The position numbers and the translations under genes are program-made. 64,000 bases of DNA, taken from assembly GCA_905221605.1 (NCBI GenBank), contig CAJNDS010000768.1, positions 759,293 to 823,292 on the forward strand. The letters run 5' to 3'. The stretch is from Symbiodinium natans (taxonomy: Eukaryota; Sar; Dinophyceae; Suessiales; Symbiodiniaceae). Positions 1-11,690 of the stretch are shown piece after piece (the first letter of the stretch is position 1; each line of letters starts with the position of its first letter). Below the pieces are notes generated by a model. The model saw only the letters and a list, made by a program, of their open reading frames with translations, was not told the DNA's origin and made no database searches.

Positions 1-1244
1 CTAAACCCTAAACCAAAATCATCCTAATCCCTAGACCCTTTTGACGGACTCTCTGAGGTGCCGGAATAGCACTGACTCGTGCAGCGACACAGAGGACATT
101 TCATCCCTGTGCCCCCACAAAACTTCTCGACATCCTAAACCCTGGGCCCTGGACCCTAAACCCTAAACCTTAAACCCCAAACCCCAAACCCTAAACCCGA
201 AACTCTGGGGCGCAGGCTTTTCGGGCTGGGCGCCGGCGTGCCCTCGCGGGGCGACCAGAACTGGGCCTCCCAACTGTTTACTGCTGGGGCTCCCAAGAAG
301 AATCCCATGCGGTTGTATTCATCAGAAGGAATCCAATGAACGACGTGTGAGTGCCCTCACGCCAGGACCTAACCTCGGGTTTAGGGTTTAGGGTTTAGGC
401 GAAAACTAGCCCACAACCCCACTACGGGGAGGGGGGCGTACTTGGACCATGACCCGAAAATCCTAAATAGGCCATGACACCCTTGCTTTTGCAGCCGGGC
501 TCTTTTGGGTGTTGCCAGAAAATGTCCAACGCTTCACGCCAAAACATCCTAAACCCCAAGAACCCTAAGCCCCCAAAACCCAAGGCCCCAGACCCAAACC
601 CTAAAACCAAGCCACAACCAGACGAGATGGGGGGAGGGGCGGGGGAGGGGGGGGGGGGAGGGGAGGGGGGAAACCCTCAGCCCCTAAACGATGAGCCCCA
701 AAACAACCCACAACCATACCACAGATGTGGGGAGGGGGGCTACCTAGACGGGGATCTCATCCGGCAGAAGGCCCTCCGAATCGGCTCTGCATGGCGATCC
801 TTTTTTCCCTCCTGTCGACGCTGGCGGGCTGGAGTGGCCGGCACTTCTTGAAACAACCTGGAGACCTCGCACACCCAGATGCTTTCATCGGCAGTTGAGA
901 GCCTGTGTCCTCAGGTGCAGAGTGTCGACTCACGGAGGGTTTGAGGGACCTGGCACTCGAACCTGCTGTGAGAGGCTCTCCAGTATTTGCCGAGCATACG
1001 CCGCATGGCAAGTCGACTTGCTGCATCTTGCGGGTGATATTTTATAGCACCGGCATCTCCTCCCGTGACCCGAAACCCTAAACCCTTTTTGAGCACGGGC
1101 TTTGGATGTATGCCGGCAAGCCCTAAACCCTAAACCCTAAACCCCTCCAGCCGAACACTCAAAAGAAACACCCTGGGATGCTGCACACGGGCACCGCCGC
1201 AAACTTTGGAAAAGAAGGCCTTCGCGCTGCACGCGAGGGTTTCA
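1..1244. other. Gene-poor; scattered telomere units and G-runs
   Basis: Short CCCTAAA/TTTAGGG pieces at 1-20, 140-205, 376-401, 1070-1085 and 1115-1145; a G-rich run at 628-680. No supported gene. Confidence 0.6.
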
Positions 1245-1402
1245 TATAGGGGCCTTCATAGGTAGAATAGGGGTTTGGGGGGTGTAGGGTTTAGGGTGTA
1301 GGGTTTAGGGTTTAGGGTTATCATGGTATAATTATATAGGGACCATGAGATAGGGACCAGAAGGGAATACAATGCGTACTTCTTCCGACCCCTACATTAC
1401 AG
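1245..1402 (+). mobile_element. Dispersed repeat, family E, with telomere block inside
   Basis: Matches the copy at 6.2 kb on both sides (GGGGCCTT...AGAAT...GGGTTTGGGGG; then TTATCAT, GGGACCAT, AAGGGAATAC, TTCCGACCCC). It differs by an extra block of TTTAGGG-type units at 1283-1320 and a short GGGACCA duplication. Confidence 0.65.
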
Positions 1403-1566
1403 GTCAAGAGCACCGGGGGGAAATGAAGCAAAGCTAACCATAAACCCTAAACCCAAACCCATTGCTTCCTTCACCGTATACCTTCGTCGCCATAGGATGT
1501 GCAACGACTGTTGAGCTGGACTCGTCAAGGCGCAGCTCCTCACCTATGGCAAGAGAAGATTCCTCA

Positions 1567-1626
1567 ACCTAAACCCTAAACCCTAAACCCTAAATCCTAA
1601 ACCCTAAACCCTAAACCCTAAACCCT
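1567..1626 (-). repeat. Telomere-type array
   Basis: Eight CCCTAAA units with one CCCTAAAT variant. Confidence 0.9.
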
Positions 1627-1739
1627 GCCACCAACCAGAAAGCCCTGAACTGTAGAATCCCTGCAGCTTGGATGGCTGACTTGCTCTGCCTTCGGCAAGG
1701 AAGGTGAAACTGATCCTGGTCGTGCCGACCGGAGGCCGC

Positions 1740-3264
1740 ACCAAGTCATTGACCTTTTAGGGTTTAGGGTTTAGGGTCTTGAAGAACCCAGCGCCGAGCC
1801 TATGTTTCAGCGCAACAAGGACCCTGACCGTTTCTTGCATATCTATATATATATATGTATATATAGTATACTAGATTTGTTATGTTATGTTACATATATG
1901 TCATGCATAAATGCCCTAAACCCGAAGCCCTAATCCCGGATCCCTAAACCCATCCCTCAGATGAGATTGATGCTGCCAACGGAGGTGGAGTTCGGGAGCT
2001 CCTCACGGGCCTCGCTCTCGATGCGCTTGAGGTACCTTGGGTCGAGAGGGGCTTGGAGCTTATGGCTTCCGGCTGAAAAATTCGGGGGGAGTTGAGGATC
2101 TCCTGAATCCCCCATAGGAAAACCCTGCAAAAGCTCCGAATCAAGCCCCAGATGTTCTGGGCTTGGGGCATACGGGTTGCTTCCATAGTACCGGAGCAGC
2201 GGTGTACGGGGGGAAGGGGGCAGGGGGGGGGGTTTGCTTTACCAGCTAGCACCCTTGGAGGGCCTGAGAGGCTGCGGAGATGTTTGAGTAGTGTGCTTAA
2301 AACATGAAGGCGCGGTTCAAACCGTGGCAATCGGTATGTGTAGATGCTGTGCCTATGTGCCATCTTTCTACACATGAATATCGCCTTCCTTCCTTCCTTC
2401 CTGCATGCATGACCCCCCGAGGAGTCGTCCCGAGGGGCGAATGTTTTCGTGGTGGAGTCGGGGTGAGACCGAAGAAGCGCTTCCGACGCCGCCTCGTCGG
2501 TTGAGCTGTGTCTTGCGCTCTTTCCGTGTCCATGCGCCTCTCACGCATGCAGTGGCAGAGTTGGCTGTTTTCGTCACCCCCTCCTGAGAAGTCCGAAGCC
2601 GACAGAAGCTTACAACAGCGGCAGACTCCAACACTGACCTATGAAGCAAACCTTGGCCAATGCACACCCCGGGCCACTTCTTCTCTCCCGTCACAACAGA
2701 GGCCAAGACTACCGACACTCGCACAGCACTCCACCCTGAAGCCCCAGGAGACTATCTAGCGGCCTGCAGCGGTGTGAACTCGAGCAGCAAAGGTTCAGAT
2801 AAGAGGCAGGTAGGCACAAGTGCCCACGCCAGGCAGCGATTGCCTGAGCATCGCCACACTTCACAAATACCACGAGCTCCGAAGCAAAGTGAAGAGCAAG
2901 GACCAGCGACCAAGACTCTTCAACCTACAGGGAACCTCAAACTCGAAATGCCCCCACAAAACAAACCTCTGTCAGACCTTTAGCATGAACACTCAGCGGC
3001 TTCTGTCTTGCAAAAATCTGTAAGCCGTTCATCGCCGTTCACCCTTACACTCCTTCTGCAACGAAGTATTCTCATCTAATAATGTTGATAATTTTTCATT
3101 ATCCATTTCTCAGCTTGTTCCACTTAGAACCAAAATATGCTATATTACATCTCTTTTGTAAAGAGTACACAGCAAGAAATCTGCACCAGGAAGCAGCATC
3201 AATTCCCTCAGCGCAGAAAACCTCTAGGTTCCAGATGCTGCTGGGCTCCCACCCCCTCAGAAAC
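1740..3264. other. No supported gene
   Basis: TA microsatellite at 1840-1905, CCTT run at 2385-2402, then AC-rich sequence to 3.2 kb that stays open in several frames but shows no splice-consistent exon. Confidence 0.5.
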
Positions 3265-3467
3265 GCTAGGGCTTAGGGTTTAGGATATAGAGTATAGGGT
3301 TTAAGGTTTTAAGGTTTAGGGTTTAGGGTTGAGGGTTGAGGGTTTAGGGTACTTCACCACCCGGCCGGCCCATTCTCCAAGGTGCAGGTGCAGAGACCCT
3401 CCAAGGTATCGCGCGTAGAGCCGGCTGAGGGGCAAGCCCACGCCGTATCCTCGTACTTTCGTTATCG

Positions 3468-3540
3468 GTTTAGGGTTTAGGGTTTAGGGTTTAGGGTTTA
3501 GGGTTTAGGGTTTAGGGTTTAGGGTTTAGGGTTTAGGGTG
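3468..3540 (+). repeat. Telomere-type array
   Basis: Ten perfect TTTAGGG units; a looser run precedes at 3265-3352. Confidence 0.9.
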
Positions 3541-3835
3541 TTGTCGGCTCCCTAGAGGAGGGAGGTTCGTGGCGGGTAGGTATCTAGGGCTAAGGGGAAG
3601 CTTAGGGAAGCTTAGGGAGCCTTAGGGAGTAGTGGGGGGAACTCGGGAACCTTGGGTTATTTAAGAACCCTATCATCTCAAGTACCCCCTACCCCCCAGT
3701 CCCCAGCAGATAAAAAAAGCAAATGACCACGGCACGCCCAATGAAGCGTCGTCACAAAAAAGTCCGCAAAAGTGTTGGCTGTAATCCGCACCTGCCGAAA
3801 CCCAAGCCGTTGACCCCGAAATCCTCCCCAAACCC

Positions 3836-4260
3836 CAAACCCTAAACCCCACCTACACCCTAAACCCCAAACCCTAAACCCCAAACCCTAAACCCCAACC
3901 CCCTAATCCCTGAAACCCCCGAAATCCTAAAACCCCCAGCCCGAGCCCAGCAGCCGGCCAAAGGGGTGCCCTGCTCATTGAAGTTGCGGCCCTCCTCCGG
4001 AGTTGAGTAGCAGGGGCTTAGGGGTTTAGGGTTTGAGGTTTTTAGGGTTTAGGGTTTGGGGCTTGGGGCTTGGGGTTTAGGGTTTTTTAGGGTTTTTAAG
4101 GGTTTTTGGGGTTTTAGGGGTTTAGTTTGGATTAAGGGTTTAGGACTTAGGGTTCAGGGTTGTTAGGGTTTTTTGGGTTCGATGGGTTTGGGGTTTAGGG
4201 GTTGAGGGCTTTAGGGGAGTTAGGGGTTTAGGGTTTTAGGGGTCTAGGGCTTAGGGTTTG
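3836..4260. repeat. Two opposed degenerate telomere blocks
   Basis: CCCTAAACCCCAAA units to about 3940, then reversed TTTAGGG/TTGGGGC units from 4018, with a short unique stretch between. Confidence 0.8.
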
Positions 4261-5501
4261 TCATGCTTCGCCGAGCCTCAGTCGCTACTCCACTCGCTGA
4301 CAAACAAGGGTGGTGAGTTTTTTGGGGGGAGTGAGGGTTTAGGGTTTTTGTGGGATGTCGGGTTTAGGGTTTCAGGTTTAGGGTCTTTACTTTTGGTCTT
4401 CTTGTTTGTTTTTGGTCTTTTTTTTGTGGAAGCGGAAAAACCTCTAGATACTATAGTTCCTGCTTGCTCAATCGGACAAGCTCTATTTCCTGTATACTCG
4501 AATGAGCAAGACCACTCTACTTCTCTGGGCTTTCGCCAGGAAACCTCCTGTTTGGTATTAGTCTCAGGAGGGCCTCTCGGGTTCTAGGAAAGCTTAGGGC
4601 ACATGTGGTTGAGGGTTGCATGACGTGCCCTTGCATCCCTAGTGCGCTGCGAAAGCCTCCGGGCAAGGCACTGGAGATTGGGAGATCAGGGCAGCATAGG
4701 GGGCGGGCTTAGGTTTTGGGCAGTACCCAAAATGGCGCGAGGGGGGCAGGTTCAATGCTGCCGGACAGTGCAACTGTTAAATGGATGTTTGAAGTTTGAA
4801 CACGCTCCAGAAACGAGGATTGAGCACCAACCAGGCAATACAGGCTGGATTTGCAGGGTTTCAGTACATGCATACGACATGGAAGGCAATATAGAGTGGA
4901 TTTTGGGGGTACAAGGCGTACAAGTGCATGGGATCGAAGGACTTCGGACCCAAGATGCGTGGGAGAAAGGGCTGCGATCCTGCCCGCTGCGATATTGCCC
5001 AGCGGCGGCGTCCACGGAACGGGTTTGTTCAGGAGGCGGGGCACCGTAAGATGCCACCAAAAAACGATCTTACCCTTGAAAATAGGAACTCCCCGCCCCC
5101 CCCCCCCTACCCCCCGATTTCGGAAACTAAAGCCCTGCATGGTTTCGCCACATTTTTCAGAAGCTTCCGATCACCCCCCAAAGAGGCTCCTTGTTGGCCG
5201 TGGAGTACATGTACGACCACACCTCAGCCATCGAGAGCCGACTTTCTCTCGGGACGGAGGGCTGGGTTAAGGCTTGGACGAAGGGGGTGGAGGGGAATTG
5301 ATCCTAACTTATGGGACTTGTGTTTGTACTTATCATTTTGGTGCCTCCCCGTGTTCGATTCAGGCCCCATGTCTGCATGAAATGACACGAAGCTGAGTGC
5401 CCTTGGAAAAGACACCAGACCTGGAGGCGTCACAGCCTTCTTCCGCCACCCGAAAGTTTTGAAATCTGCGACGATTGTCGTGGACCACGAAATTCCTACC
5501 A
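4261..5501. other. No supported gene
   Basis: Unique sequence with open frames on both strands (for example plus 4642-5049); none is distinguished by composition or splice sites. Confidence 0.45.
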
Positions 5502-5650
5502 AACCCTAAAACCCTCAAACCCTAAAACCCGAAAACCCTCAAACCCCAAAACCCTAAAACCCTTAAACCCTAAAACCCTAAAACCCTAAAACCCTAAAAC
5601 CCTAAAACCCTAAACCCTAAACCCTAAACCCGAAACCCCACCCCAACCCC
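5502..5650 (-). repeat. AAAACCCT array
   Basis: Mostly 8-base units (CCCTAAAA), ending in three 7-base CCCTAAA units. Confidence 0.9.
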
Positions 5651-5818
5651 TAAACGCAGTATGGGTTGGGACACCCTCAAGCCTGCCATAGCCTGCCAAA
5701 CCTTCGAACCTTCATGGGTTGCGGGAAGAGGTGCTGGGCTTTCATAGCTGCCGACAGGAAGGGTCATACCCCCCCTTCCAAGAAATGGGTGAGGTTAAGA
5801 AGATACATCGATTTTAGT

Positions 5819-5857
5819 TGGGATGTTCCCCCTTTTACTAACAGTCATTAATAGGGA
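5819..5857. mobile_element. Family A half copy (single arm)
   Basis: One arm only: GGGATGTTCCCCC then TTTTACTAACAGTCATTAAT; the partner arm is missing. Confidence 0.6.
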
Positions 5858-6170
5858 CACAAGATTTTTTAGGTTTGCCTGTCACTGGGCTCTATCCCCG
5901 GCAGCGTCTCAGCTCAGCCTTATGGGAGGTTTAGGGCCTTCGGATTTATAGGTTTATGACCTCAGGGTTGCAAGGTAACCCCTTAACCCAAACCAGAGAT
6001 AATCCTTCGGGCTTCTACTACACAAGGGTGCTAGAAGGGTGCTTCCCAGACCCCAAAACAAAAAATGACCCTAAACCCGAAACCCGAAACCCGAAGCCCT
6101 TCCGAGCCCGAGGAGCCCTGTCTGCCACGCTGAAAGGGATGCCACCAGCCTGCTCGCAGCAGAGGCACTA

Positions 6171-6283
6171 ATGTGGGGGCCTTAATGCTTAGAATTGGGT
6201 TTTGGGGGGGTTTATCATAGTAGAAGTATAACGGGACCATAAGGGAATACTATGAGTAATTATTCCGACCCCCTATATTGCAA
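6171..6283 (+). mobile_element. Dispersed repeat, family E, without telomere block
   Basis: Reads GGGGCCTTAATGCTTAGAAT, GGGTTTTGGGGGGGTTTATC, GGGACCATAAGGGAATAC and TTCCGACCCCC. Where the 1.3-kb copy has a telomere array this copy has only GGTTTATC. Confidence 0.65.
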
Positions 6284-6667
6284 ATGGAAAATGGTTTTAC
6301 TCACATTTAGCAGTCATTGGAAAAAATCCCGTACATAGTCGCAGTATTCTGCCGTCTTCTGTGATCTTTTTCGTAAGAACTGCTTACGGGCGCCAGGACA
6401 GAGCTCGAAGGAGGAGCCTTAAAAGCCATGCACTGTACGACCCCAACTGCCCAAACCCCCCCCCCCCCCATTTTGTCCCAAGCAGAATTCTCCGCTTTGG
6501 GGGGTTCCTCTTCAGGGTTGCCTTTGGCTTTGGCCCTGTGCCCTGCGAACCTTACTGTACTAGACAAAGCAAAGGGAAGGCCCTCTCAAAGTGGGCCCTC
6601 GGTCCCCCTTGTACGAAGCAAAACAGCCAAACGTCTGGACCTCTGAAAGTTCCGAATCTCTTAGAAT

Positions 6668-6811
6668 GGTTACATGCAGTATGGGCCCTTAAAAGAGGAC
6701 CCCATATGTATATATATATATATATATAACCTTCCTACACAACCCAAGGGCCCATACTTCAGAACCCTTTAAAGGAGGTAAGGGACCATATTCAGGGCCC
6801 ATGAAACTACC
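6668..6811. mobile_element. MITE-like element, family F
   Basis: Left GGTTACATGCAGTATGGGCC; right, inverted, GGTAGTTTCATGGGCCCTGA. A TA microsatellite sits near the left arm. Confidence 0.5.
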
Positions 6812-7762
6812 CGTAGAGACTCGCACAACACGACCCCACTAGATTAGGAAATGGAGCTTGGGAATCAAGAGAACCGATGTGGAGGAGATAAGACCAGATC
6901 TCAAGGAACAGTTGGCTACTTGCAACAGTTCTGGCAGTGCAGGCTCTAGCAGCTATCCTGCTGCCTTGTGATAGCTTGTGCTGTAGAGATGCTACTGCAA
7001 GAACTCCTGCAGGCAAACTCTGCGTGGCTGATGGCAGGAGGCAGGCCTGGTCCAGGACGCGAATCGCCACCTCCCGTGCAGGCTTTTCATGTCGTGCGAA
7101 ACCGTGTTTCCGCGCTGCAAACTCATGAGGGTGTCGCACAACTTGCTCGCTTCCCCCACACACACACAGAAAGCATGTGCACTCGCCTGTGCTTTCATGC
7201 TGCAAGAAACGCAGCGCACAGGGCCCCCGGGGCTAGCACTCTAGCAAATTCACTCAAGATCGGGCTTCCCTGGCCAGCAACACCAAGGATCAAGCATCTA
7301 AACTTAGGCTGTCAAAAACATAAGTGGTGCCTCTCATGCCTGCGGTACAGTTGCCTGTCCTGCGTGTTGTACTGCCTGCTGCTGACCTGCTGTCCTGGGC
7401 TTGGACGTCACCATTTTCAGTACCAACGTTCAAAACGAGACTTTCCTCGGTTCTTGGTGGAGCCCGCTTGAGAAAGCCTGGCCTGGCTTGGGTCGGCGCC
7501 GACCGTAATCACAATGGACCGCTTCTTGCTTGGAGACTCCTCACACTCCACCAAGAGGTCAAGAGAAAAGGATGAATCCTAGGTTCCTTCAGCTTCCCAT
7601 AGTGGAATCAGGAATGGCGGCCGGCAGGACCTTTTGAGTCCCAAAGCCTTCAAGTCTGAGATCTTGCTTAAGGCATCAGCCTGTCCTGCTGCGTCTCGAC
7701 GGTAGCTCGGGCGCTGTTCTTGAGCAACTCCTCAGAAGGAGCTTTGGAGGCTTTGATACCCT

Positions 7763-7957
7763 TTAACCCTGCTGGATAGCAGAGCGAACCATGTTCAAAA
7801 GAATGAGATCAAAATCGGCTACTGTGCCTTTGAATTGAGACTCCTGCCTGCTCCCGGCCTTGAACCTCCACCCCGGACCGTGCCCCAAGTTCGACATCCT
7901 GTGCCAAGGTGCCACCATGATGTAGAACAGGTAGTTCGGCACGTACGGAAACCGAAT
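7763..7957 (-). CDS. Possible exon (FPYVPNYLFYIMVAPWHRM)
   Basis: About 64 residues with almost every codon ending in G or C through its first two-thirds, which suggests real coding. It enters after an AG at about 7958 and probably ends near AGCAGGCAG. Aromatic-rich start, then GHGPGWRFKAGSRQ. Family not recognised. A second minus-strand frame is open over the same span, so the assignment is tentative. Confidence 0.33.
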   Translation of the reverse strand: MRFPYVPNYLFYIMVAPWHRMSNLGHGPGWRFKAGSRQESQFKGTVADFDLILLNMVRSAIQQG

Positions 7958-8367
7958 GCGGCTCCTTAGCACTGCCTACGTCCCCTGAAGATGGCATCCT
8001 CCGGACTTTAGTAAGCTAGCACCACCATTGGGGCGGAGGAACTGGGATTCGAAGGCTCGCCACCTGAACAAGGGAACAAGCTGGGCGCCGTGATTTTATG
8101 CGAAGGGCCTGCCTTGAAAGGACTGCCATGTGTTTTGGGAGCTTAAGGCTGCTGCAACCCCAGAACGCATACCAAACTCCAGCTGAGTCTCTCGAGATCA
8201 AAGGAGCTCACTTGACTGCTGACCACAGAGATATCCACATCCTGAGTGTTGAAGGGTTTAGGGCTTCATGTTTAGGGCTTCGGGGTTAGGGTTTAGGGTT
8301 TAGGGCAATGGGGATTGAGTCTTGAGCTGCGGCGCCACTACACTCACTGAGTTCTTGATTCTTGTAG

Positions 8368-8830
8368 GCCCAGAAGAGTCGTACTTCCGTGACACCCGGA
8401 ACAACTTTCGTGCTGAATTGGGACGTTTTGGGGACCTCAAGAGGCAAGGTGACATGAAATACCAACCAAGGCCATGCATTCTATGAAGCCTGTGATGTCT
8501 GGGGTCCAGGGTAAGCCCACGGCCCTCCAATTTTGGGTGATCGGGGTACCTTATTATGAGGGGAATCCTAATGTTTGGGGGGGTCTATTTTGGGGTCCCC
8601 TATTTTCGTAAACCCCAATTTCTTGCGCACTTTCTTCAGGAGCATTATGCCCCGAAGGCCAGATGGACTACCTTCTTGAGTTTCTCTGCTCGTCTGGGTC
8701 CGTCTGAGGTCCACCTGACCACCTCGATCAGGCACCGCTCCCTCAAAAACCCATAGGTAGCGGTACATCTCAGCCAACGGAGTCCAGTACAAAAAGGTTT
8801 ACATTAACCTGAACTCCCTCCGACGAGGCG
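8368..8830 (+). CDS. Unidentified split gene, internal exons
   Basis: Exon 8368-8448 follows a strong acceptor (TTGATTCTTGTAG) and reads PEESYFRDTRNNFRAELG then RFGDLKRQ; GT donor at 8449. Exon from 8640 follows TTTCTTCAG and reads ALCPEGQMDYLLEFL; the codon split between them closes as Gly, so the join is in phase. A third exon follows with NGVQYKKVYINLNSLRRGG, entered from 8774 (using a GC donor after ...EFL) or 8787 (using the GT donor after CSSGS). The intron 8449-8639 contains a family-C element. No start or stop is visible and no family is recognised. Further plus-strand coding potential lies to about 9.3 kb. An overlapping minus-strand frame at 9002-8799 is also open but lacks matching splice sites. 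Confidence 0.5.
8535..8616 (+). mobile_element. Dispersed repeat, family C, in an intron
   Basis: Shares GGGGTACCTTATTATGAGGG, GGAATCCTA and GGGGTCCCCTATTTTCGTAA with the copies at 9.5 and 50.3 kb. It lies in the intron of the plus-strand gene at 8.4 kb. Confidence 0.6.
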
Positions 8831-9094
8831 GTGTGTTCTGCGCAGCGTTGAAGATGCGTTCCCTGATCCGTTCGCTCGACTCTCGGAGGTTCGCCGGCGT
8901 GGGGATTTTATCGCCTCCCCAGCCATCCAACAACCCTTGCTGCCTTGCCATTCTTGGTGGGCGCGGCAAAACTGCGTAGCTCCGTCCACAAATCTCGCAC
9001 AATATCGGGCTGAGGCAGCCTCGATCCTTCGCGCCGAGCGCTTTTGCTCCAATTTGGAAATGGCCGGTGGTGAGCCCACGGGACTGCCGTCCCG

Positions 9095-9331
9095 TTGGCT
9101 ACCTTACCTGAGCCCAAATGGGCGCCATTCACGCTCATCCCGGCTGCTGCCAGGATGTCGGCGCAACTGGAAGAACGTAACGTCTCTGTTGTGCAGAAAA
9201 CCACACATAAAGCCACAGGCGAAGAACATAAGAGAAAAGCTGCTCAAAGTAAACCAGGTCGAGCATCCGCTTCGTCCTCGAAGTGCTGTTTGCACAGTTT
9301 GCGCGCGTGCCTGCCGACATCTACGGCATAA
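9095..9331 (+). CDS. Possible continuation of the plus-strand gene at 8.4 kb
   Basis: An open stretch with WAPFTLIPAAARMSAQLEE followed by a basic, Lys-rich segment (KTTHKATGEEHKRKAAQSK). Same strand as the exons at 8.4-8.8 kb and within 300 nt of them. There is no recognised domain, and a small exon reading EAASILRAERFCSNLEMAG may lie between at about 9015-9069. The splice connection is not established. Confidence 0.28.
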   Translation: MATLPEPKWAPFTLIPAAARMSAQLEERNVSVVQKTTHKATGEEHKRKAAQSKPGRASASSSKCCLHSLRACLPTSTA

Positions 9332-9462
9332 GACATTTGTCACGAGCCCCAAAGCTTTTGAACCTACGTATACGGCGTGTACGGCATGAACCGGTTATGA
9401 AAGCATGCTGCGGCTTGTTGAAGCAAGCCGAGTGCCACTCAGAGACATGAGACCACATGGGG

Positions 9463-9543
9463 GATTCCGAAATTAGGGGTACCTTATTGGGGTCCTTAGT
9501 ACAAGGGAATCCTACTGCTTGGGGTCCATTTTTGGGGTCCAAA
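9463..9543 (+). mobile_element. Dispersed repeat, family C
   Basis: Begins ATTCCGAAATTAGGGGTACC, continues TTATTGGGGTCCTTAGTAC and GGGAATCCTACTGCTTGGGG; same order as the other copies. Confidence 0.6.
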
Positions 9544-9544
9544 C

Positions 9545-10211
9545 CCCCACATGCACTCTGCTGAGCCCTCGACTCGAGAAGGAGGAGATTTCAAGCAGGA
9601 AATTCCAAAGGGCTTGTCCTCGAGCCGTCTTTGCCTCTACTGCCTGAGCATGATCCCAAATACCCAAGCCCGGATCACTCGCGCGCCCAGATGAAACCGA
9701 AGAGAGCTTAAGATCCTCTCGTGGATGCCTGGCCGCCTGCTCGCAGATGCTGACCTTGCAGGCACCAGGCTTCTGACTGAGGATTTAGGAAGGCAGCATA
9801 GACGACAGTCGTATCACCAAAGGCTTGGGTTTAGCAAACTACACAGCCATGACGACGCGGAAAGCTCGTGTGGCTTCGGACTTCGGAGAGCTGCTCCAAA
9901 ATGGGGGCGGGGGGCCTTAAAACTGTGCAACCTCTAAACTCCACCAGAATACTAAACACTAAACTCAGGGTTTAGGCTCTAAGGCTTAGGGCTTAACCCT
10001 GACCGCTCTAAGCCGAACCTGATCTTGCTCCCAGGCACAGGGTCGCAGGCATAGTCCACAACGCCCACGCGGCTCCTCCGCCGCGCCTGGTTTAGGAGTT
10101 CGGGGTTTAGGGTTTAGGGTTTAGGGTTGTTGAAAGGGGACAACGGCAGGTTCAGGGTTCAGGGCTTGGGCTTCAAAAACCCAAAAGCCCCAAACTTGCT
10201 TGCTGGAAAAT
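9545..10211. other. Nothing recognised apart from small telomere pieces
   Basis: TTTAGGG units at 9960-9995 and 10100-10130. Confidence 0.5.
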
Positions 10212-10316
10212 TGTAAGGGCATGAGGGAATGGGATGCCCTAAGTATGTCCCCCAATAAAAGGGATTATGTAGGGTACCGACCAAAATTCCCCCCATTCCC
10301 TGCTAAGAACCAGGGG
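10212..10316. mobile_element. MITE-like element, family G
   Basis: Left GTAAGGGCATGAGGGAATGG; right, inverted, CTGGTTCTTAGCAGGGAATG. The interior GTAGGGTACCGACC resembles an arm of the 59.8-kb copy. Confidence 0.45.
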
Positions 10317-10489
10317 GCTTGGCAAACCCTGAAGCACCTTTTTGGGGCCAAAAGTGGCCTGCGCTTCTTTCGTGAGCGCCATGTACTGCGACGTGAGCAT
10401 CTCCTGCTTTTTTTCGAAGACGGGTGAAGCTACAGCTACAGGCGGACCTTCGGAGTGGATGGTCAGTTCGTTACTCGTTACCCAGAGAG

Positions 10490-10582
10490 CCTAATGCCCC
10501 TTAAGGAAGGCATATTACTTAAACCATATGTAGATCCTTAGTATGATTTAGGGTGTATTTCTTAATTAAGGGGTATTGGGTA
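10490..10582. mobile_element. MITE-like element related to the 59.4-kb palindrome
   Basis: Inverted ends AATGCCCCTTAAGGAAGGCA and AATACCCCTTAATTAAGAAA. The interior GATCCTTAGTATGATTTAGG matches the core of the 59.4-kb palindrome. Confidence 0.5.
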
Positions 10583-11165
10583 CATTTGAGCCCCAACGGA
10601 GAACGGGTGGACCGATCAAGTCGAAGGCAAACTCCGGACTGAAAGACGACCGCAGTCGCTCCAAATCGTCGTGCCGAGGCTTTCAAAACTTGCAAAGAAA
10701 CAGTAAGCCATTCAGTTCAGCAACGCATGATTTCAGGTAGGTAGCTAGAATCACCTGTGCCACCGGGCCTTTGCAAGACTGCCCCAGCCCCCTCCAAACA
10801 GCCATGGGTCCGTGCCGATGCGCGACAAGAAGAAAGAATCGAGCCACTGCACGATGGCGCTTTCGGGATAGCCTTCGCTGCTGGGGGTGGTGCGGGCAAA
10901 ACCAACGGGCTACGGCGCAAGTGAAGCCTGGACCCAGCCTAAGCCCGACAGAATAGCCGCGAAGTCGACAGAACCAGTCAACCCCCTTTCCTTCCAAAGT
11001 ACCCTAAACCCTAAACCACAAACCCAGGTTTAGATTCTCAATCTGCAGAGCGCCAACACAATTGAGAGCCCGAACCTTGAAGGATTGCCGCATGAGCTCA
11101 ACGAGCTCAAGGCCATGATATCTCCCACATCCCAATAACCCCGAGTCGGTTTTCGAATCCCCCTC

Positions 11166-11263
11166 TTGGAGGTTCATGAGTTACAAGTATGGTTGAAAAA
11201 ATATGGCACTTCTACTTACCCATTTGGGGCACTTAGAACCCTACTTATATCTACCCATGAGCC
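11166..11263. mobile_element. MITE-like element, family D
   Basis: Starts TTGGAGGTTCATGAGTTACA and ends CTACCCATGAGCC, weakly inverted; short A-rich middle. A CCCTAAA array begins immediately after it. Confidence 0.45.
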
Positions 11264-11352
11264 CTAGACCCTAAACCCTAAAACCTAAACCCTAAACCCT
11301 AAACCCTAAACCGTAACCCTAAACCCTAAACCCTAAACCCTAAACCCTAACC
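11263..11352 (-). repeat. Telomere-type array
   Basis: About twelve CCCTAAA units with CCGTAA and CCTAAAA slips, abutting a family-D element. Confidence 0.9.
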
Positions 11353-11436
11353 TCCAAAGCCTTTCACATCCAAGGCGCCTTCCGTCTGCTGGAGATTTCG
11401 CATTGAGGTCGCCTTTGTGGTGTGGCACGTTCGATG

Positions 11437-11690
11437 GGTTTAGGGTTTAGGGTTTAGGGTTGTAGGGCTTTAGGGTTTTAGGGTTTAGGGTTTAGGGGTT
11501 TAGGGTTTAGGGTTTAAGGTTTAGGGGGTTAGGGGGTTAGGGTTTAGGGTTTGGGGTTTAGGTTTAGGGTTTAGGATTTAGGCGCAATGCAAGGAGGGCA
11601 ACCATTGCGCCCCGAAACCCGACAAAAACCAAACCCCAGTCACCCCAATGCATCAACCCTAAACCCTAAACCCTAAACCCTAAACCCCAA
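11437..11690. repeat. Opposed telomere blocks
   Basis: TTTAGGG units to 11582; after 70 nt of unique sequence CCCTAAA units at 11655-11690. Confidence 0.85.

Noticed and set aside
1-20. Chromosome end suggested by CCCTAAA at the first bases
   Set aside because: Only two degenerate units are present and similar blocks occur in both orientations throughout the window, so these are interstitial.
8799-9002. Minus-strand frame with ANLRESSERIRERIFNAAQN
   Set aside because: Protein-like, but it overlaps the plus-strand exons that have matching splice phases; no splice sites fit the minus strand. Kept only as an alternative.
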